Shown: positions 1-7,465 of the stretch, piece after piece
How the letters are laid out: each line of letters starts with the position of its first letter
How positions within the stretch are numbered: the first letter of the stretch is position 1
NCBI GenBank assembly: GCA_947456915.1
Contig: CANGUQ010000021.1
Span: 1-17,234 of the forward strand
Direction of reading: 5' to 3'
Length of the DNA stretch: 17,234 bases
Origin: Betaproteobacteria bacterium
Lineage (GTDB): Bacteria; Pseudomonadota; Gammaproteobacteria; Burkholderiales; CAIKXV01
The notes under the pieces: model-generated
Told to the model about the DNA's origin: nothing
Database searches by the model: none
What the model saw: the letters and a program-made list of their open reading frames with translations, nothing else
Program-made: the position numbers and the translations under genes

Positions 1-119
1 CCGCCCGCGCCGCCCGCATCGAGCACCCTGCACCACGCGCCGTGCGCGATGCGAATCCCGTCATCGGAACGGTAGCGCACGAACGGTCGCACTCGACCGG
101 TAGCGACGAGACCGCATAA
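1..119 (+). CDS. Possible 3' end of a gene running in from the left edge (uncertain)
   Basis: Frame 3 is open from the window edge to a TAA at 117-119 and gives about 38 residues, ending in a polar tail that finishes GSDETA. About 74 percent of third positions are G or C, which is compatible with coding but not decisive. The T-tailed hairpins at 179-199 and 227-249 lie downstream in the right orientation to terminate such a gene, which is the best argument for it. No family is recognisable. It conflicts with the minus-strand candidate over 1-131; at most one of the two is likely real. Confidence 0.22.
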   Translation, partial: ARAARIEHPAPRAVRDANPVIGTVAHERSHSTGSDETA

Positions 120-131
120 CGCCAATGGCAT
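1..131 (-). CDS. Possible 5' end of a minus-strand gene running off the left edge (uncertain)
   Basis: An ATG at 131-129 on the minus strand opens a frame that stays open to the window edge (43 codons, starting MPLALCGLVATGRVRPFVRY and continuing with mixed hydrophobic and charged residues). The composition looks more protein-like than most chance frames here, and G/C at third positions is about 74 percent. The only purine-rich stretch before the ATG is AGGTG directly against it, which is a poor ribosome binding site. No family is recognised. It is mutually exclusive with the plus-strand candidate ending at 119. Confidence 0.22.
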   Translation of the reverse strand, partial: MPLALCGLVATGRVRPFVRYRSDDGIRIAHGAWCRVLDAGGAG

Positions 132-178
132 CACCTGAACGGTGCCCCGCTCGGACCGGCAAGAAGGGGCCAAGCAAG

Positions 179-199
179 AAGGGGCCAGGCCCCTTTTTT
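179..199 (+). terminator. Hairpin plus T-run, intrinsic-terminator-like (first palindrome)
   Basis: Positions 179-195 form a perfect 17-bp palindrome: AAGGGG pairs with CCCCTT around a five-base loop. It is followed by an uninterrupted T-run to 199. This has the form of a Rho-independent terminator for plus-strand transcription entering from the left edge. Upstream A residues would also give a partial U-tract in the other direction. Confidence 0.55.
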
Positions 200-226
200 G
201 GTCGGAATTGCGAAACGAGGCGTGCG

Positions 227-249
227 AAAAGGGGCCTGGCCCCTTTTTT
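227..249 (+). terminator. Second hairpin plus T-run, intrinsic-terminator-like and bidirectional
   Basis: Positions 227-247 form a perfect 21-bp palindrome: AAAAGGGG pairs with CCCCTTTT around a CCTGG loop, with Ts continuing to 249. A-run and T-run flank the stem on either side, so it could stop transcription in either direction. It repeats the structure at 179-199 exactly 50 bp further on, with the central base changed from A to T. Confidence 0.55.
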
Positions 250-290
250 GTCGGGCCCCTTTTCGTCGGGCCCTTTCGCTGGCCGCTTCG

Positions 291-356
291 CGTGGTCCGC
301 TCGTGGTCTGCTCCTGGTTTGCGCGTGGTCCACCCGCGACCCACCCGCGGCCCGCC
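291..356. repeat. Degenerate 11-bp tandem repeat, about six units
   Basis: Successive 11-base units read CGTGGTCCGCT, CGTGGTCTGCT, CCTGGTTTGCG, CGTGGTCCACC, CGCGACCCACC and CGCGGCCCGCC. The period is regular while the sequence drifts from T-rich to C-rich units. No gene is convincingly encoded across it. It sits between the terminator-like cluster and the start of the GGT-like gene. Confidence 0.6.
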
Positions 357-412
357 CGCGCTGGGCATCGTGGGAGACTGCCGCCCGAACGGCCGATGCA
401 GTGCCATCGGTC

Positions 413-439
413 TTGATCGAACTGCGTGTCGGGTATCAT
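413..439 (+). promoter_or_regulatory. Weak sigma-70-like promoter candidate for the GGT-like gene
   Basis: TTGATC at 413-418 resembles a -35 element and TATCAT at 434-439 a -10 element, with a 15-bp spacer that is shorter than the optimum. The placement, just before the possible leader start at 450 and the gene start at 490 and after the terminators, is sensible. The match is modest and no start site can be read directly. Confidence 0.25.
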
Positions 440-449
440 CGGAGCAGTG

Positions 450-512
450 ATGAACGCCCTCGATCTGCCTGCTTCGGATTGGTACTGCAATGGCCTCGAA
501 TCCGCCTGGTAA
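450..512 (+). CDS. Short 20-codon leader-like reading frame overlapping the GGT-like start
   Basis: ATG at 450 is preceded by GGAG at 441-444 with five-base spacing, the best ribosome binding site in this stretch. The frame encodes MNALDLPASDWYCNGLESAW and stops with TAA at 510-512, overlapping the first codons of the larger gene (ATG 490), which lacks a good site of its own. It could be a leader peptide giving translational coupling. It could instead be the true N-terminus of the GGT-like protein separated by a one-base shift: skipping one base at the TAA continues directly into the NAHLVQNW reading frame. A chance overlap is also possible. Confidence 0.3.
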   Translation: MNALDLPASDWYCNGLESAW

Positions 513-2109
513 CGCGCATCTGGTGCAGAACTGGGTGGTCAGGAAGCCGCTGGCGCGCTCGCGTGGCGGTATCGTCGCCGCGCAGAACCGGATCGCGGCG
601 CAGGCGGGGGCGCGCATTCTCGCCGGTGGCGGAAATGCCGTCGATGCGGCCGTCGCCACCGGTTTCGCGCTTGCCGCCTGCGAGCCGTGGAACAGCGGTC
701 TGGGCGGCATCGGCTTCATGCTGGTGTACGTCGCGGCCGAGGACCGCGTGTACGTGCTCGACTTCGGGCCGAAGTCGCCGGGCGCTGTCGACCTCGCCGA
801 CTATCCGCTCACCGGCGGCACGACGACCGATCTGTTCACGTGGCCGGCGGTAAAGGACGACCGCAACGTCCACGGCCCATGGTCGTTCGCGATCCCGGGC
901 CATGTGGACGGACTGGGTACCGCGCTCGCGCGCTTCGGTACCCGCGACCTGGCAAGCGTGCTCGCACCGGCGATCGAACTGGCGGAGCAGGGCATCGCGG
1001 TCGACTGGTATCTGACGCTCAAGATCGCTACGGCTGCGCGCGATCTGACACGTTACGAATCCACGCGCAGGGTGTGGCTGCCCGACGGACTGCCGCCGGT
1101 CACGGCAGCGGGCGCCGAACTGGCGCGGTTGAAGCTCACCGGACTCGCGCAGACGATGCGCACGCTCGCGAGCAATGGCCATCGTGACTTCTACGAGGGC
1201 GAGATTGCGCGCTCGATCGTCGCCGACACCCGGCGCATGGGCGGCATCCTCAGCGCCGATGATCTCGCCGGATTCCGTACCCGCTTCCTCGAGCCGCTGG
1301 AGATCGACTATCGCGGAGCGCGGCTTGCGCTCGCGCCCGGCCTGACCGCCGGCCCGTCGATGGCGCGCGTGCTCCACGATCTGGTCGACCACAAGTTCAT
1401 CAAGGGCCCGCCGACCGCCGACAGCTTCGTCGCCTGGGCGCAGGCACTGCGTGCGGCCTACAGCGACCGGCTGGCGACGATGGGTGAAGGCACTGTCGAC
1501 GTCACGCCGATCGAGGCGGCCGAAGCGCGTTCACCCTCATGCACGACGCACCTGAACGTGATCGACCGCGACGGCAACATGGTGGCGCTGACGCAGACGT
1601 TGCTGTCGGTGTTCGGCAGCCGCGTCGTGCTGCCCGAGACCGGCGTGCTGATGAACAACGGTATCAACTGGTTCGATCCGCGCCCGGGCCTGCCGAACTC
1701 GCTCGGCCCGGGCAAGCGCGCGCTGACCAACATGTGCCCGGTGATCGCGCGCAGGAACGGCAAGCCGTGGTTTGCCATTGGCGCCTCCGGCGGCCGCAAG
1801 ATCATGCCGGCAGTGATGCAGCTGTCGTCGATGATGGTCGACCACGGGCTCGACCTCGACAAGGCGTTCCACCAGCCGCGCATCGACGCGAGCGGGGGCG
1901 ACTTCGTCGGCGTCGATCCACGCCTGCCGGCGGGGGTGCGCAAGGCGCTCGCCGCGCGCTTCCCGGTCAAGCTCACTGAACTGGTGGTCTATCCGACCAA
2001 TTTCGCCTGCCCCAGCGCGGTGCTCAAGGACCCGGTCACCGGCAACTACTTCGGTGCGACCGACGTGCTGTCGCCGTGGTCCGGGGCGGTGAGCGAGGAA
2101 GAGGTCTAG
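490..2109 (+). CDS. Gamma-glutamyltransferase-family Ntn-hydrolase with altered substrate pocket
   Basis: This 539-residue protein has the full GGT fold order: an N-terminal GGNAVDAAVA motif, a large-subunit region, the autoprocessing site, then a small subunit. The motif C-TTHLNVIDRDGN places the catalytic nucleophile and self-cleavage site at Thr352, and SGGRKI is the GG oxyanion-hole motif. The family cleaves gamma-glutamyl or related amide bonds after self-cleavage into two chains. No signal peptide is visible, so it is probably cytoplasmic, unlike periplasmic E. coli GGT. Residues that hold the glutamyl group in E. coli GGT are mostly replaced here (Gly93, Leu372, Gly391, Trp394, Thr413, Asn414), so substrate specificity should not be assumed. 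ATG 490 has no clear ribosome binding site; a leader frame at 450 or a GTG at 523 are alternatives. Family call is firm, substrate unknown. Confidence 0.9.
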   Translation: MASNPPGNAHLVQNWVVRKPLARSRGGIVAAQNRIAAQAGARILAGGGNAVDAAVATGFALAACEPWNSGLGGIGFMLVYVAAEDRVYVLDFGPKSPGAVDLADYPLTGGTTTDLFTWPAVKDDRNVHGPWSFAIPGHVDGLGTALARFGTRDLASVLAPAIELAEQGIAVDWYLTLKIATAARDLTRYESTRRVWLPDGLPPVTAAGAELARLKLTGLAQTMRTLASNGHRDFYEGEIARSIVADTRRMGGILSADDLAGFRTRFLEPLEIDYRGARLALAPGLTAGPSMARVLHDLVDHKFIKGPPTADSFVAWAQALRAAYSDRLATMGEGTVDVTPIEAAEARSPSCTTHLNVIDRDGNMVALTQTLLSVFGSRVVLPETGVLMNNGINWFDPRPGLPNSLGPGKRALTNMCPVIARRNGKPWFAIGASGGRKIMPAVMQLSSMMVDHGLDLDKAFHQPRIDASGGDFVGVDPRLPAGVRKALAARFPVKLTELVVYPTNFACPSAVLKDPVTGNYFGATDVLSPWSGAVSEEEV

Positions 2110-2199
2110 CGGCACAGCGAGTCCGGCGAACGCGAGGGTCTGCGCGGCTCACCTTGCAGGCAGCCGCAGATCGCCGGCCGGGCAGGCAAGAAGTGTCAG

Positions 2200-5100
2200 A
2201 TGGACGGTGCGATGGTCACACCGGAGTACGCGAGCGAGCAGTTCACAGGCTGGTTCGAAGCGCGCAGCGACTCTGGACGCTACCTCGACCTGTTGCCACA
2301 CCTTGACCTTGCGTTAAATGACGCGAGGGTCCGGCTGCAGGTCGTCGCGTTGCGAGTGCTCTCGCACCTGGGCGCCGCGCGCGCCGCCGACTCGGGGATG
2401 CTCAGGTTGTGGCGGACAGTGCCGACGCAACCGGATGCGCAGCTGGCCGGCCTGCGTGTGCTCGGCTATCGCCGCGGCGCCTATCGTGCGTGGATGCAGA
2501 TGCGGCGTACACAGATGGCGGCGTCAGCGCCCGCGCCAGCGCGCGCCGAGTGGTGGTCGCTGCTGGGCTATCTCGCCGGACTGCGACGCGATTTCGAGGC
2601 TGCGCAGGCGGCGTACGACGCCGCTCTTGCCACTGACCCGGGTAACGCGTGGGCCCGGGTCGAGCGCAGCTACGTGCTGGAGATGGCCGATCGCTACACC
2701 GAGGCGCTCGCACACTCGCGCGAAGCGCTACGTCTGCAGCCGGGCTATCGGCCGGCAATCCAGGCCTGCTCGCATCAGCTCACATTGATCGGTCAGGACG
2801 ATGACGCGTTCGCGATGCTGAGCGAAGCGACCGCGACGTTGCAAAGCGCCGCGCTCGCCGCCCAGTTGCATGCGCTGCAGGTCGATCGCGAGCTGTACGA
2901 CGAGGCTGCGGTCTCGCTCGATCGCTACGAGCAGTGCTCGCCGCGTGCCGAGCGTGAAGAACGCCAGTGGCTGAGCGCACGCCGCGCCGATCTGGCGCTG
3001 CATCGCGGAGATCGTGCGCGCGCGATCGAGCTGGCGCGCGCGGCCGAACAGCCGTTCTACACCGCGCTGGCCGATCGCCTGCAAACGCAGCAGAGCCCGG
3101 CGCAACGAGTGTTGCTGCCGGTGGGTTTCGTGCGTCAGCACTGGGTGACCTGCGCGCCGGCGACGTTGACAGCGCTGTCGAACTTCTGGCAACGGCCCGC
3201 CGCTCACCTGGAGATCGCCGAGACCATCTGTTACGACGGCACACCGGCCTACAACGAGCGCAGTTGGGCGGTACGCCAGGGCTTTGTTGCCCGCGAGTTT
3301 ACCGTCGATTGGGACAGTGCCTGCGCGCTGCTCGATGCCGGTGTGCCGTTCACGCTGGTCACCGTTGCGACCTCGAGTGCGCACCTGCAGGCTGTCGTCG
3401 GATACGACGCGACACGGCGCAGCCTGCTCATCCGGGATCCGTTCCAGCGCACCTGCGGCGAGTTCGACGCCGATGCGCTGTTCGACACGCACCGCGCGTC
3501 CGGGCCGCGCGGCATGGTGCTGGTGCCGCCGGAGTACGCCGCACGCATCAGCGGGGTGAGGCTACCGGAGGAGTCGTTGTGGGATCGCTACCATGAGGTG
3601 ATGGGCGCGCTGGAGACACACCAGCGCAGCGCTGCACAAGGTGCGGTGCAAGGGCTGATCGACGCCGCGCCGACCCACCGACTCACGTTGCAGGCGATAC
3701 GCGCGGTCGCCATGTACGACGGCGATGAATCTGCCGGGCTGGCGGCGATCGACCGGCTGCTCGAGCAGTTTCCCGACGATCCGAACCTGTTGCTGTCGCG
3801 CCTGGCCGCGCTGTCGGTACTCGGCACGCGCGAACAACAGCTGGCGTTGCTCGAACCGGCGGCGACCACGCCGCGCCCGGATCCGGTGATCGTCACGCGC
3901 TACGCGCAGATGCTCAGTGTCGATGGGCGAGCGCTGGGCGAGGCGATTCGACTCGCTGCGCGCGGGCTCAACCGACATCCCCAGCACGCCGCGGGCTGGT
4001 CAGTGGCCGGCGACATCCTGTGGGCGCGAGGTGAGCGCGACGACGCGCTCGAGCACTATCGCGCGGCGAGCTGCCTTCAGGACACCAATGAAGAGTATGC
4101 CGCGACCTATTTCCGCGCCGCGCGCTGGCAGCGCGAGACCGACCGCGCGCTGACGCACCTGCGCGAGCGCGCGCAGCGGCTGGTGTTCGGTTCGGCGTAC
4201 CCGTCAATCACGTTGTTCCTGCAGCTCGAAGCGCTGGGGCTGACCGATGAGGCGTTCGCGGCGCTCGATACGGCTTCGACGCAGCGTCCCGCCGATGCGG
4301 ATCTGGCGGCGTTTCGCGCCGAGACGTTCCTGCGCTATGGGCGTATCGACGCCGCGCGAGCGCTGATCCGCGAAGCTTCGGGGCCGCGGCGCGAGGCGCA
4401 GTGGCTCAGGCTCGATGCGCATCTCGCGCGCGAGGAGGGCGATCGTGCTCGTGCACTGGCGCTTGCGCGCCAGGCGGCAGCGATGGAGCCGCTGAACGTG
4501 CAGTTGCACCGCACGATCGCGTCGCTCCTGGATCAGTTGCAGGGGCGCTCGGCTGCGATCGCCTACCTGCGCGAAGTGTGCGCGCGATTCGATCATCACT
4601 GGGCGCTGCATGAGGCGCTGCTGGGCTGGCTGGTCGACGAACCGTTGTCCGAGGCCGAGCATGTGCTGCGACACCTGCTTCAGATCAACGGACTGAATGC
4701 CTGGACCCTGCGGGAACTGGCGATCAATCTTTCAAGGCAGAATCGCCATCCGGACGCGCAGGCGTTCGCGCAGCGCGCGCTGGCAGTCGCACCCGAGCAG
4801 TCGATGTCGCACTCGAGCGCCGGGTTCGTGAGCCTGCGTGCGGGCGATCTGGCGCATGCGCGCACGAGCCTGCGTCGGGCGCTCGAGCTGTCGATCGACA
4901 ACGACTACGCACTGTCGACTCTGGTCGAACTGGCGCCGGACCTTGCGCAGCGGTGCGCGGCGCTGGCCTTCATCAAGGACGAGCTGGTGCGTCAGGTCAC
5001 GTTCGGCGATGGCTTGCTCGCCTTTCAGCGCATCGGGCGTACCACGCTGCCGGCCGACGAACTGCTGGCGCTGTTGAACGAGGGTCTGGCGACGCGGCCC

Positions 5101-7149
5101 GACCTGTGGCACGCATGGGTGGCGGTGGCTGCACAGCTCAACGACATGGGGCGCAGCGACGAGGCGGCGAAGGTCGCGGCAGATGCGACCGAGCGTTTCC
5201 CGCTGCTGCCGCGCATCCGTTTCGAGCAGGGGCGCGCCTGCCAGTTGCTGGGTGATCGGGAGGGCGCGCGCCGTTGCCTGCGCGCGGCGCTGGACATGAA
5301 CGCCGTGTACATCCCGGCGGTGCGCAGCTACGTCGACACCGTGCTCGATGAGGGACGCGAGTTCGAACGCGCGCTGGCCGTGATCGACCCTGCGCTGTTT
5401 CGCGATCCGGACGCTGCCGATCTGCGTGCGCTGCGCGGTTTGGTGTTGTCGCGCATGGGTCAGGCCTGTGCTGCGAGAAGCGAGACACTGCGTGCGCTCG
5501 AGCGCGATCCGCGCATCGGCTGGGCGTGGAGCTTCCTGCGCGATCTTGCGCGCGATGGTGCGGACCCACAGCTTGTCGTCAATACGGCGCGGATGTTGTG
5601 TGAACGTCGCCCGGGCGATGCTGGCTGCTGGCTGGCGCTGGCCCGCTACGCGCCCGGCAGCGAAGAGAGTCTGAACGCGGCGCGCCGGGCGATCGAACTG
5701 GAGCCGGCCAACGTCGCCGCGTACGAGGCGCAACTGTCCACGCTGATGTCCGTCGGACGGTATTCGGATGCGGACGTTGCGGTGACCGCGCTGCCCGATG
5801 CGGTCGCGCATCAGCCCAGTCTGCGCGTATATGCAGCGCGGCTGACTCGGCTGCGCGGCGACAAGGCGGCTGCGAACGCGCTGCTTCGCGAGTTGACGCA
5901 GGCCGATCCGAATCAGTTCGAGCTGTGGCGCACCACGGCCGAGTGGACCGACGCGGATGCCGACGTCAAGGGTTACGTGCAGGCCGCGCGGCAGATGGTG
6001 CGGCTGGAACCGAACAGCGCGATCGCGCATGCGTGGCTAGGCGATGCGCTGCTGCAGAACGGGGATCGTGCCGAGGCCCGACCCAGTTTCGAGCGTGCAC
6101 GGGTGCTCGATCCGAGCTACGAGTTCACCACCAACCGCCTGTTCGATCTGTTGTGGGATGCAAAGGAGGTGGAGGCCGCGCAGGCGTTGGTAACCTCGAC
6201 CATCGGCTCGCATCGATCGGCCTGCTTGTACGCGCGCGCGGTGCGCGTTGCCGCTGCACTCGGGCGGCGCGACGAAGCGCTGGCCGCGCTCGGGCAGATG
6301 CTCGCGCTCAATGACCAGGGCGACTGGTCGTTCACGACTGCGCTGCGCGCGTTCAATGAGGCGCGCTGGTCGAGCGCGGTGCTTCCAGCGGTGGAAGCGG
6401 CGATCAAGGCTGGCCCCTGCCAGCGCCCGGCCATCGACCACTGGCTGCGCAACGCCCATGAACATCGCTGGTTTGGCAGTTTCTATCGAAAGTGCGCGCG
6501 GGTAGCGCGCGAAGACCCCGGACATGCGTTCAAGCACGCGTTCATGGAGTTCGCGGCGCGTCTCGGTGAGCATCGGTTGCTGACCCGCTTCGTCGGCGAA
6601 TTCGACGACGTGCTGCGGGCGGATCCCGACTGCTGGGGCTCGGTGACCTACGCCTACCTGCAGGTGCGCGATCACCTGCAGGTGTCGCGGTGGGCGCATG
6701 ACTGGCGGGCACGCGGCGATCTGCCGTCATGGGCGCTGGATAACGTGGCCGTGGCTTTGCGTCACATCGGCGATGACGCACAGGCGCACGAAGTGTCCGA
6801 GCGATCGCTGCAACTGGAGCCGGACAACCCGGAGGCGCAGGTCTGGTTCGCCCTGGATCTGGCGCTGGCCGACGATCTGCCTGCGCTGGCGCGTTCTCTG
6901 CAGGCACTGCCCGAGCGTGCCCTGCGCGAGTACTACGCCGACCTGGTCGGCCTGCTCAGCGCGTACCGCAGCGCAGCCGCCGCCGGAGACAGCGTGTCGG
7001 CGGTTCCTGCGTTTGCAGCGCTGCGCACCAAGGCGGACGGCAACGCCATGCTGCGCCGCGTGCGCAGGGTGCTGGGGTCAAGGCTTGCCGAGCAGTATTC
7101 CCCGTCGGCTTGGCAGCGCTGGTGGCGACGCTGGCGGATGACGCGCTAG
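2200..7149 (+). CDS. Giant TPR protein with an embedded C39-like cysteine peptidase domain
   Basis: The 1649-residue protein starts with a helical region (1-110) and TPR-like repeats (about 116-217, e.g. AQAAYDAALATDPGNAWARV). A C39/papain-like domain at about 305-445 carries Gln313, Cys318 (motif TCAPATLTALSNFW), His395 (AHLQAVVGYD) and Asp413 (LLIRDPF), the order expected of a Q-C-H-D active site. From about 460 to 1600 it is a long TPR superhelix, ending in a basic Trp/Arg-rich tail. There is no signal peptide or membrane span, so it is probably cytoplasmic. C39 domains cut double-glycine leader peptides in bacteriocin exporters; here no exporter domains are present, so the domain may be a peptidase or a transglutaminase-like or inactive relative. 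It follows the GGT-like gene by 90 bp in the same frame. ATG 2200 has a weak AAGAAG site; ATG 2212 is an alternative start. Domains confident, biological role unknown. Confidence 0.88.
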   Translation: MDGAMVTPEYASEQFTGWFEARSDSGRYLDLLPHLDLALNDARVRLQVVALRVLSHLGAARAADSGMLRLWRTVPTQPDAQLAGLRVLGYRRGAYRAWMQMRRTQMAASAPAPARAEWWSLLGYLAGLRRDFEAAQAAYDAALATDPGNAWARVERSYVLEMADRYTEALAHSREALRLQPGYRPAIQACSHQLTLIGQDDDAFAMLSEATATLQSAALAAQLHALQVDRELYDEAAVSLDRYEQCSPRAEREERQWLSARRADLALHRGDRARAIELARAAEQPFYTALADRLQTQQSPAQRVLLPVGFVRQHWVTCAPATLTALSNFWQRPAAHLEIAETICYDGTPAYNERSWAVRQGFVAREFTVDWDSACALLDAGVPFTLVTVATSSAHLQAVVGYDATRRSLLIRDPFQRTCGEFDADALFDTHRASGPRGMVLVPPEYAARISGVRLPEESLWDRYHEVMGALETHQRSAAQGAVQGLIDAAPTHRLTLQAIRAVAMYDGDESAGLAAIDRLLEQFPDDPNLLLSRLAALSVLGTREQQLALLEPAATTPRPDPVIVTRYAQMLSVDGRALGEAIRLAARGLNRHPQHAAGWSVAGDILWARGERDDALEHYRAASCLQDTNEEYAATYFRAARWQRETDRALTHLRERAQRLVFGSAYPSITLFLQLEALGLTDEAFAALDTASTQRPADADLAAFRAETFLRYGRIDAARALIREASGPRREAQWLRLDAHLAREEGDRARALALARQAAAMEPLNVQLHRTIASLLDQLQGRSAAIAYLREVCARFDHHWALHEALLGWLVDEPLSEAEHVLRHLLQINGLNAWTLRELAINLSRQNRHPDAQAFAQRALAVAPEQSMSHSSAGFVSLRAGDLAHARTSLRRALELSIDNDYALSTLVELAPDLAQRCAALAFIKDELVRQVTFGDGLLAFQRIGRTTLPADELLALLNEGLATRPDLWHAWVAVAAQLNDMGRSDEAAKVAADATERFPLLPRIRFEQGRACQLLGDREGARRCLRAALDMNAVYIPAVRSYVDTVLDEGREFERALAVIDPALFRDPDAADLRALRGLVLSRMGQACAARSETLRALERDPRIGWAWSFLRDLARDGADPQLVVNTARMLCERRPGDAGCWLALARYAPGSEESLNAARRAIELEPANVAAYEAQLSTLMSVGRYSDADVAVTALPDAVAHQPSLRVYAARLTRLRGDKAAANALLRELTQADPNQFELWRTTAEWTDADADVKGYVQAARQMVRLEPNSAIAHAWLGDALLQNGDRAEARPSFERARVLDPSYEFTTNRLFDLLWDAKEVEAAQALVTSTIGSHRSACLYARAVRVAAALGRRDEALAALGQMLALNDQGDWSFTTALRAFNEARWSSAVLPAVEAAIKAGPCQRPAIDHWLRNAHEHRWFGSFYRKCARVAREDPGHAFKHAFMEFAARLGEHRLLTRFVGEFDDVLRADPDCWGSVTYAYLQVRDHLQVSRWAHDWRARGDLPSWALDNVAVALRHIGDDAQAHEVSERSLQLEPDNPEAQVWFALDLALADDLPALARSLQALPERALREYYADLVGLLSAYRSAAAAGDSVSAVPAFAALRTKADGNAMLRRVRRVLGSRLAEQYSPSAWQRWWRRWRMTR

Positions 7150-7186
7150 CAACTCGGCGACGAGCCGCCAGCGTATGTGGGTAGTC

Positions 7187-7336
7187 CTAGAAGAACACCT
7201 CGAAGATCAGCACCCACATCGCCAGCGTGGCCGCCGCCATCATCATCGGCAGCCCGGGCAGCAGCCAGCCGCTGGGATGGTGCGCGGTGTTGCGGATGTC
7301 GTCCTCGGGCAGGTCTTCGTAACGTTGTACGCTCAT
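7187..7336 (-). CDS. Small single-span membrane protein (49 residues), unknown function
   Basis: ATG at 7336-7334 on the minus strand is preceded by a strong AGGAG site with seven-base spacing, which picks this start over a longer in-frame ATG at 7384. The first 22 residues are soluble and acidic (MSVQRYEDLPEDDIRNTAHH); residues about 24-47 form one hydrophobic helix beginning at a WLLPGLP turn and containing three successive Met; the protein ends directly after the helix in EVFF. The stop is TAG. It is convergent with the TPR-C39 gene, 37 bp away. I do not recognise the family. A small accessory subunit of a membrane complex is possible, but nothing in the sequence shows which. Confidence 0.65.
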   Translation of the reverse strand: MSVQRYEDLPEDDIRNTAHHPSGWLLPGLPMMMAAATLAMWVLIFEVFF

Positions 7337-7343
7337 TGGCACT

Positions 7344-7348
7344 CTCCT
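7344..7348 (-). promoter_or_regulatory. Ribosome binding site deciding the start of the 49-residue membrane protein
   Basis: On the minus strand this reads AGGAG, seven bases before the ATG at 7336-7334. It is much better than anything before the upstream in-frame ATG at 7384, and it is the main reason to call the small frame a real gene. Confidence 0.7.
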
Positions 7349-7465
7349 CGATGGGCACTGCGCGAAAACCTGAGCAGACACCATGCGGTGCGGTCAGGTG
7401 TTGATGCACATCAAGTGCGCAAGAGTGCGGCGCAACATCCATTCGCCGGGCGACAACGGGGCGAA

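Larger units (their letters stand above)
158..277. repeat. Cluster of GGGGCC / GGCCCC repeats, partly palindromic
   Basis: The left arm has GCAAGAAGGGGCC twice in a 15-bp tandem (from 159 and 174). The middle has two perfect palindromes centred at 187 and 237, exactly 50 bp apart. The right arm has GTCGGGCCC followed by a T-run twice (from 250 and 265). The whole block therefore behaves as a larger imperfect inverted repeat built from one word, GGGGCC. It lies in non-coding DNA upstream of the GGT-like gene. Short palindromes of this kind are often dispersed in proteobacterial intergenic regions; whether this one is dispersed in the genome cannot be judged from one window. Confidence 0.75.

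Noticed and set aside
125..853. A 242-residue plus-strand frame starting inside the palindrome cluster
   Set aside because: Its translation repeats KKGPSKKGPGPFF-like low-complexity sequence from the GGGGCC repeats and then runs out of frame across the GGT-like gene.
436..1392. A 318-residue minus-strand open frame
   Set aside because: It is antisense to the GGT-like gene, rich in Arg, Gln and His, with no family motif. Long antisense frames are expected in GC-rich DNA with strong third-position bias.
4732..6030. A 432-residue minus-strand frame
   Set aside because: It lies antisense inside the TPR-C39 gene, is Arg/Gln/His-rich, and shows no domain, while the plus strand shows clear TPR periodicity.
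7150..7186. A CTCG-GCGA-CGAG mini-hairpin between convergent genes
   Set aside because: A four-base stem without a T-run is too weak to call a terminator.
7337..7384. A 16-codon upstream extension of the small membrane protein
   Set aside because: ATG 7384 lacks a ribosome binding site, and the extension spans the strong AGGAG serving ATG 7336.
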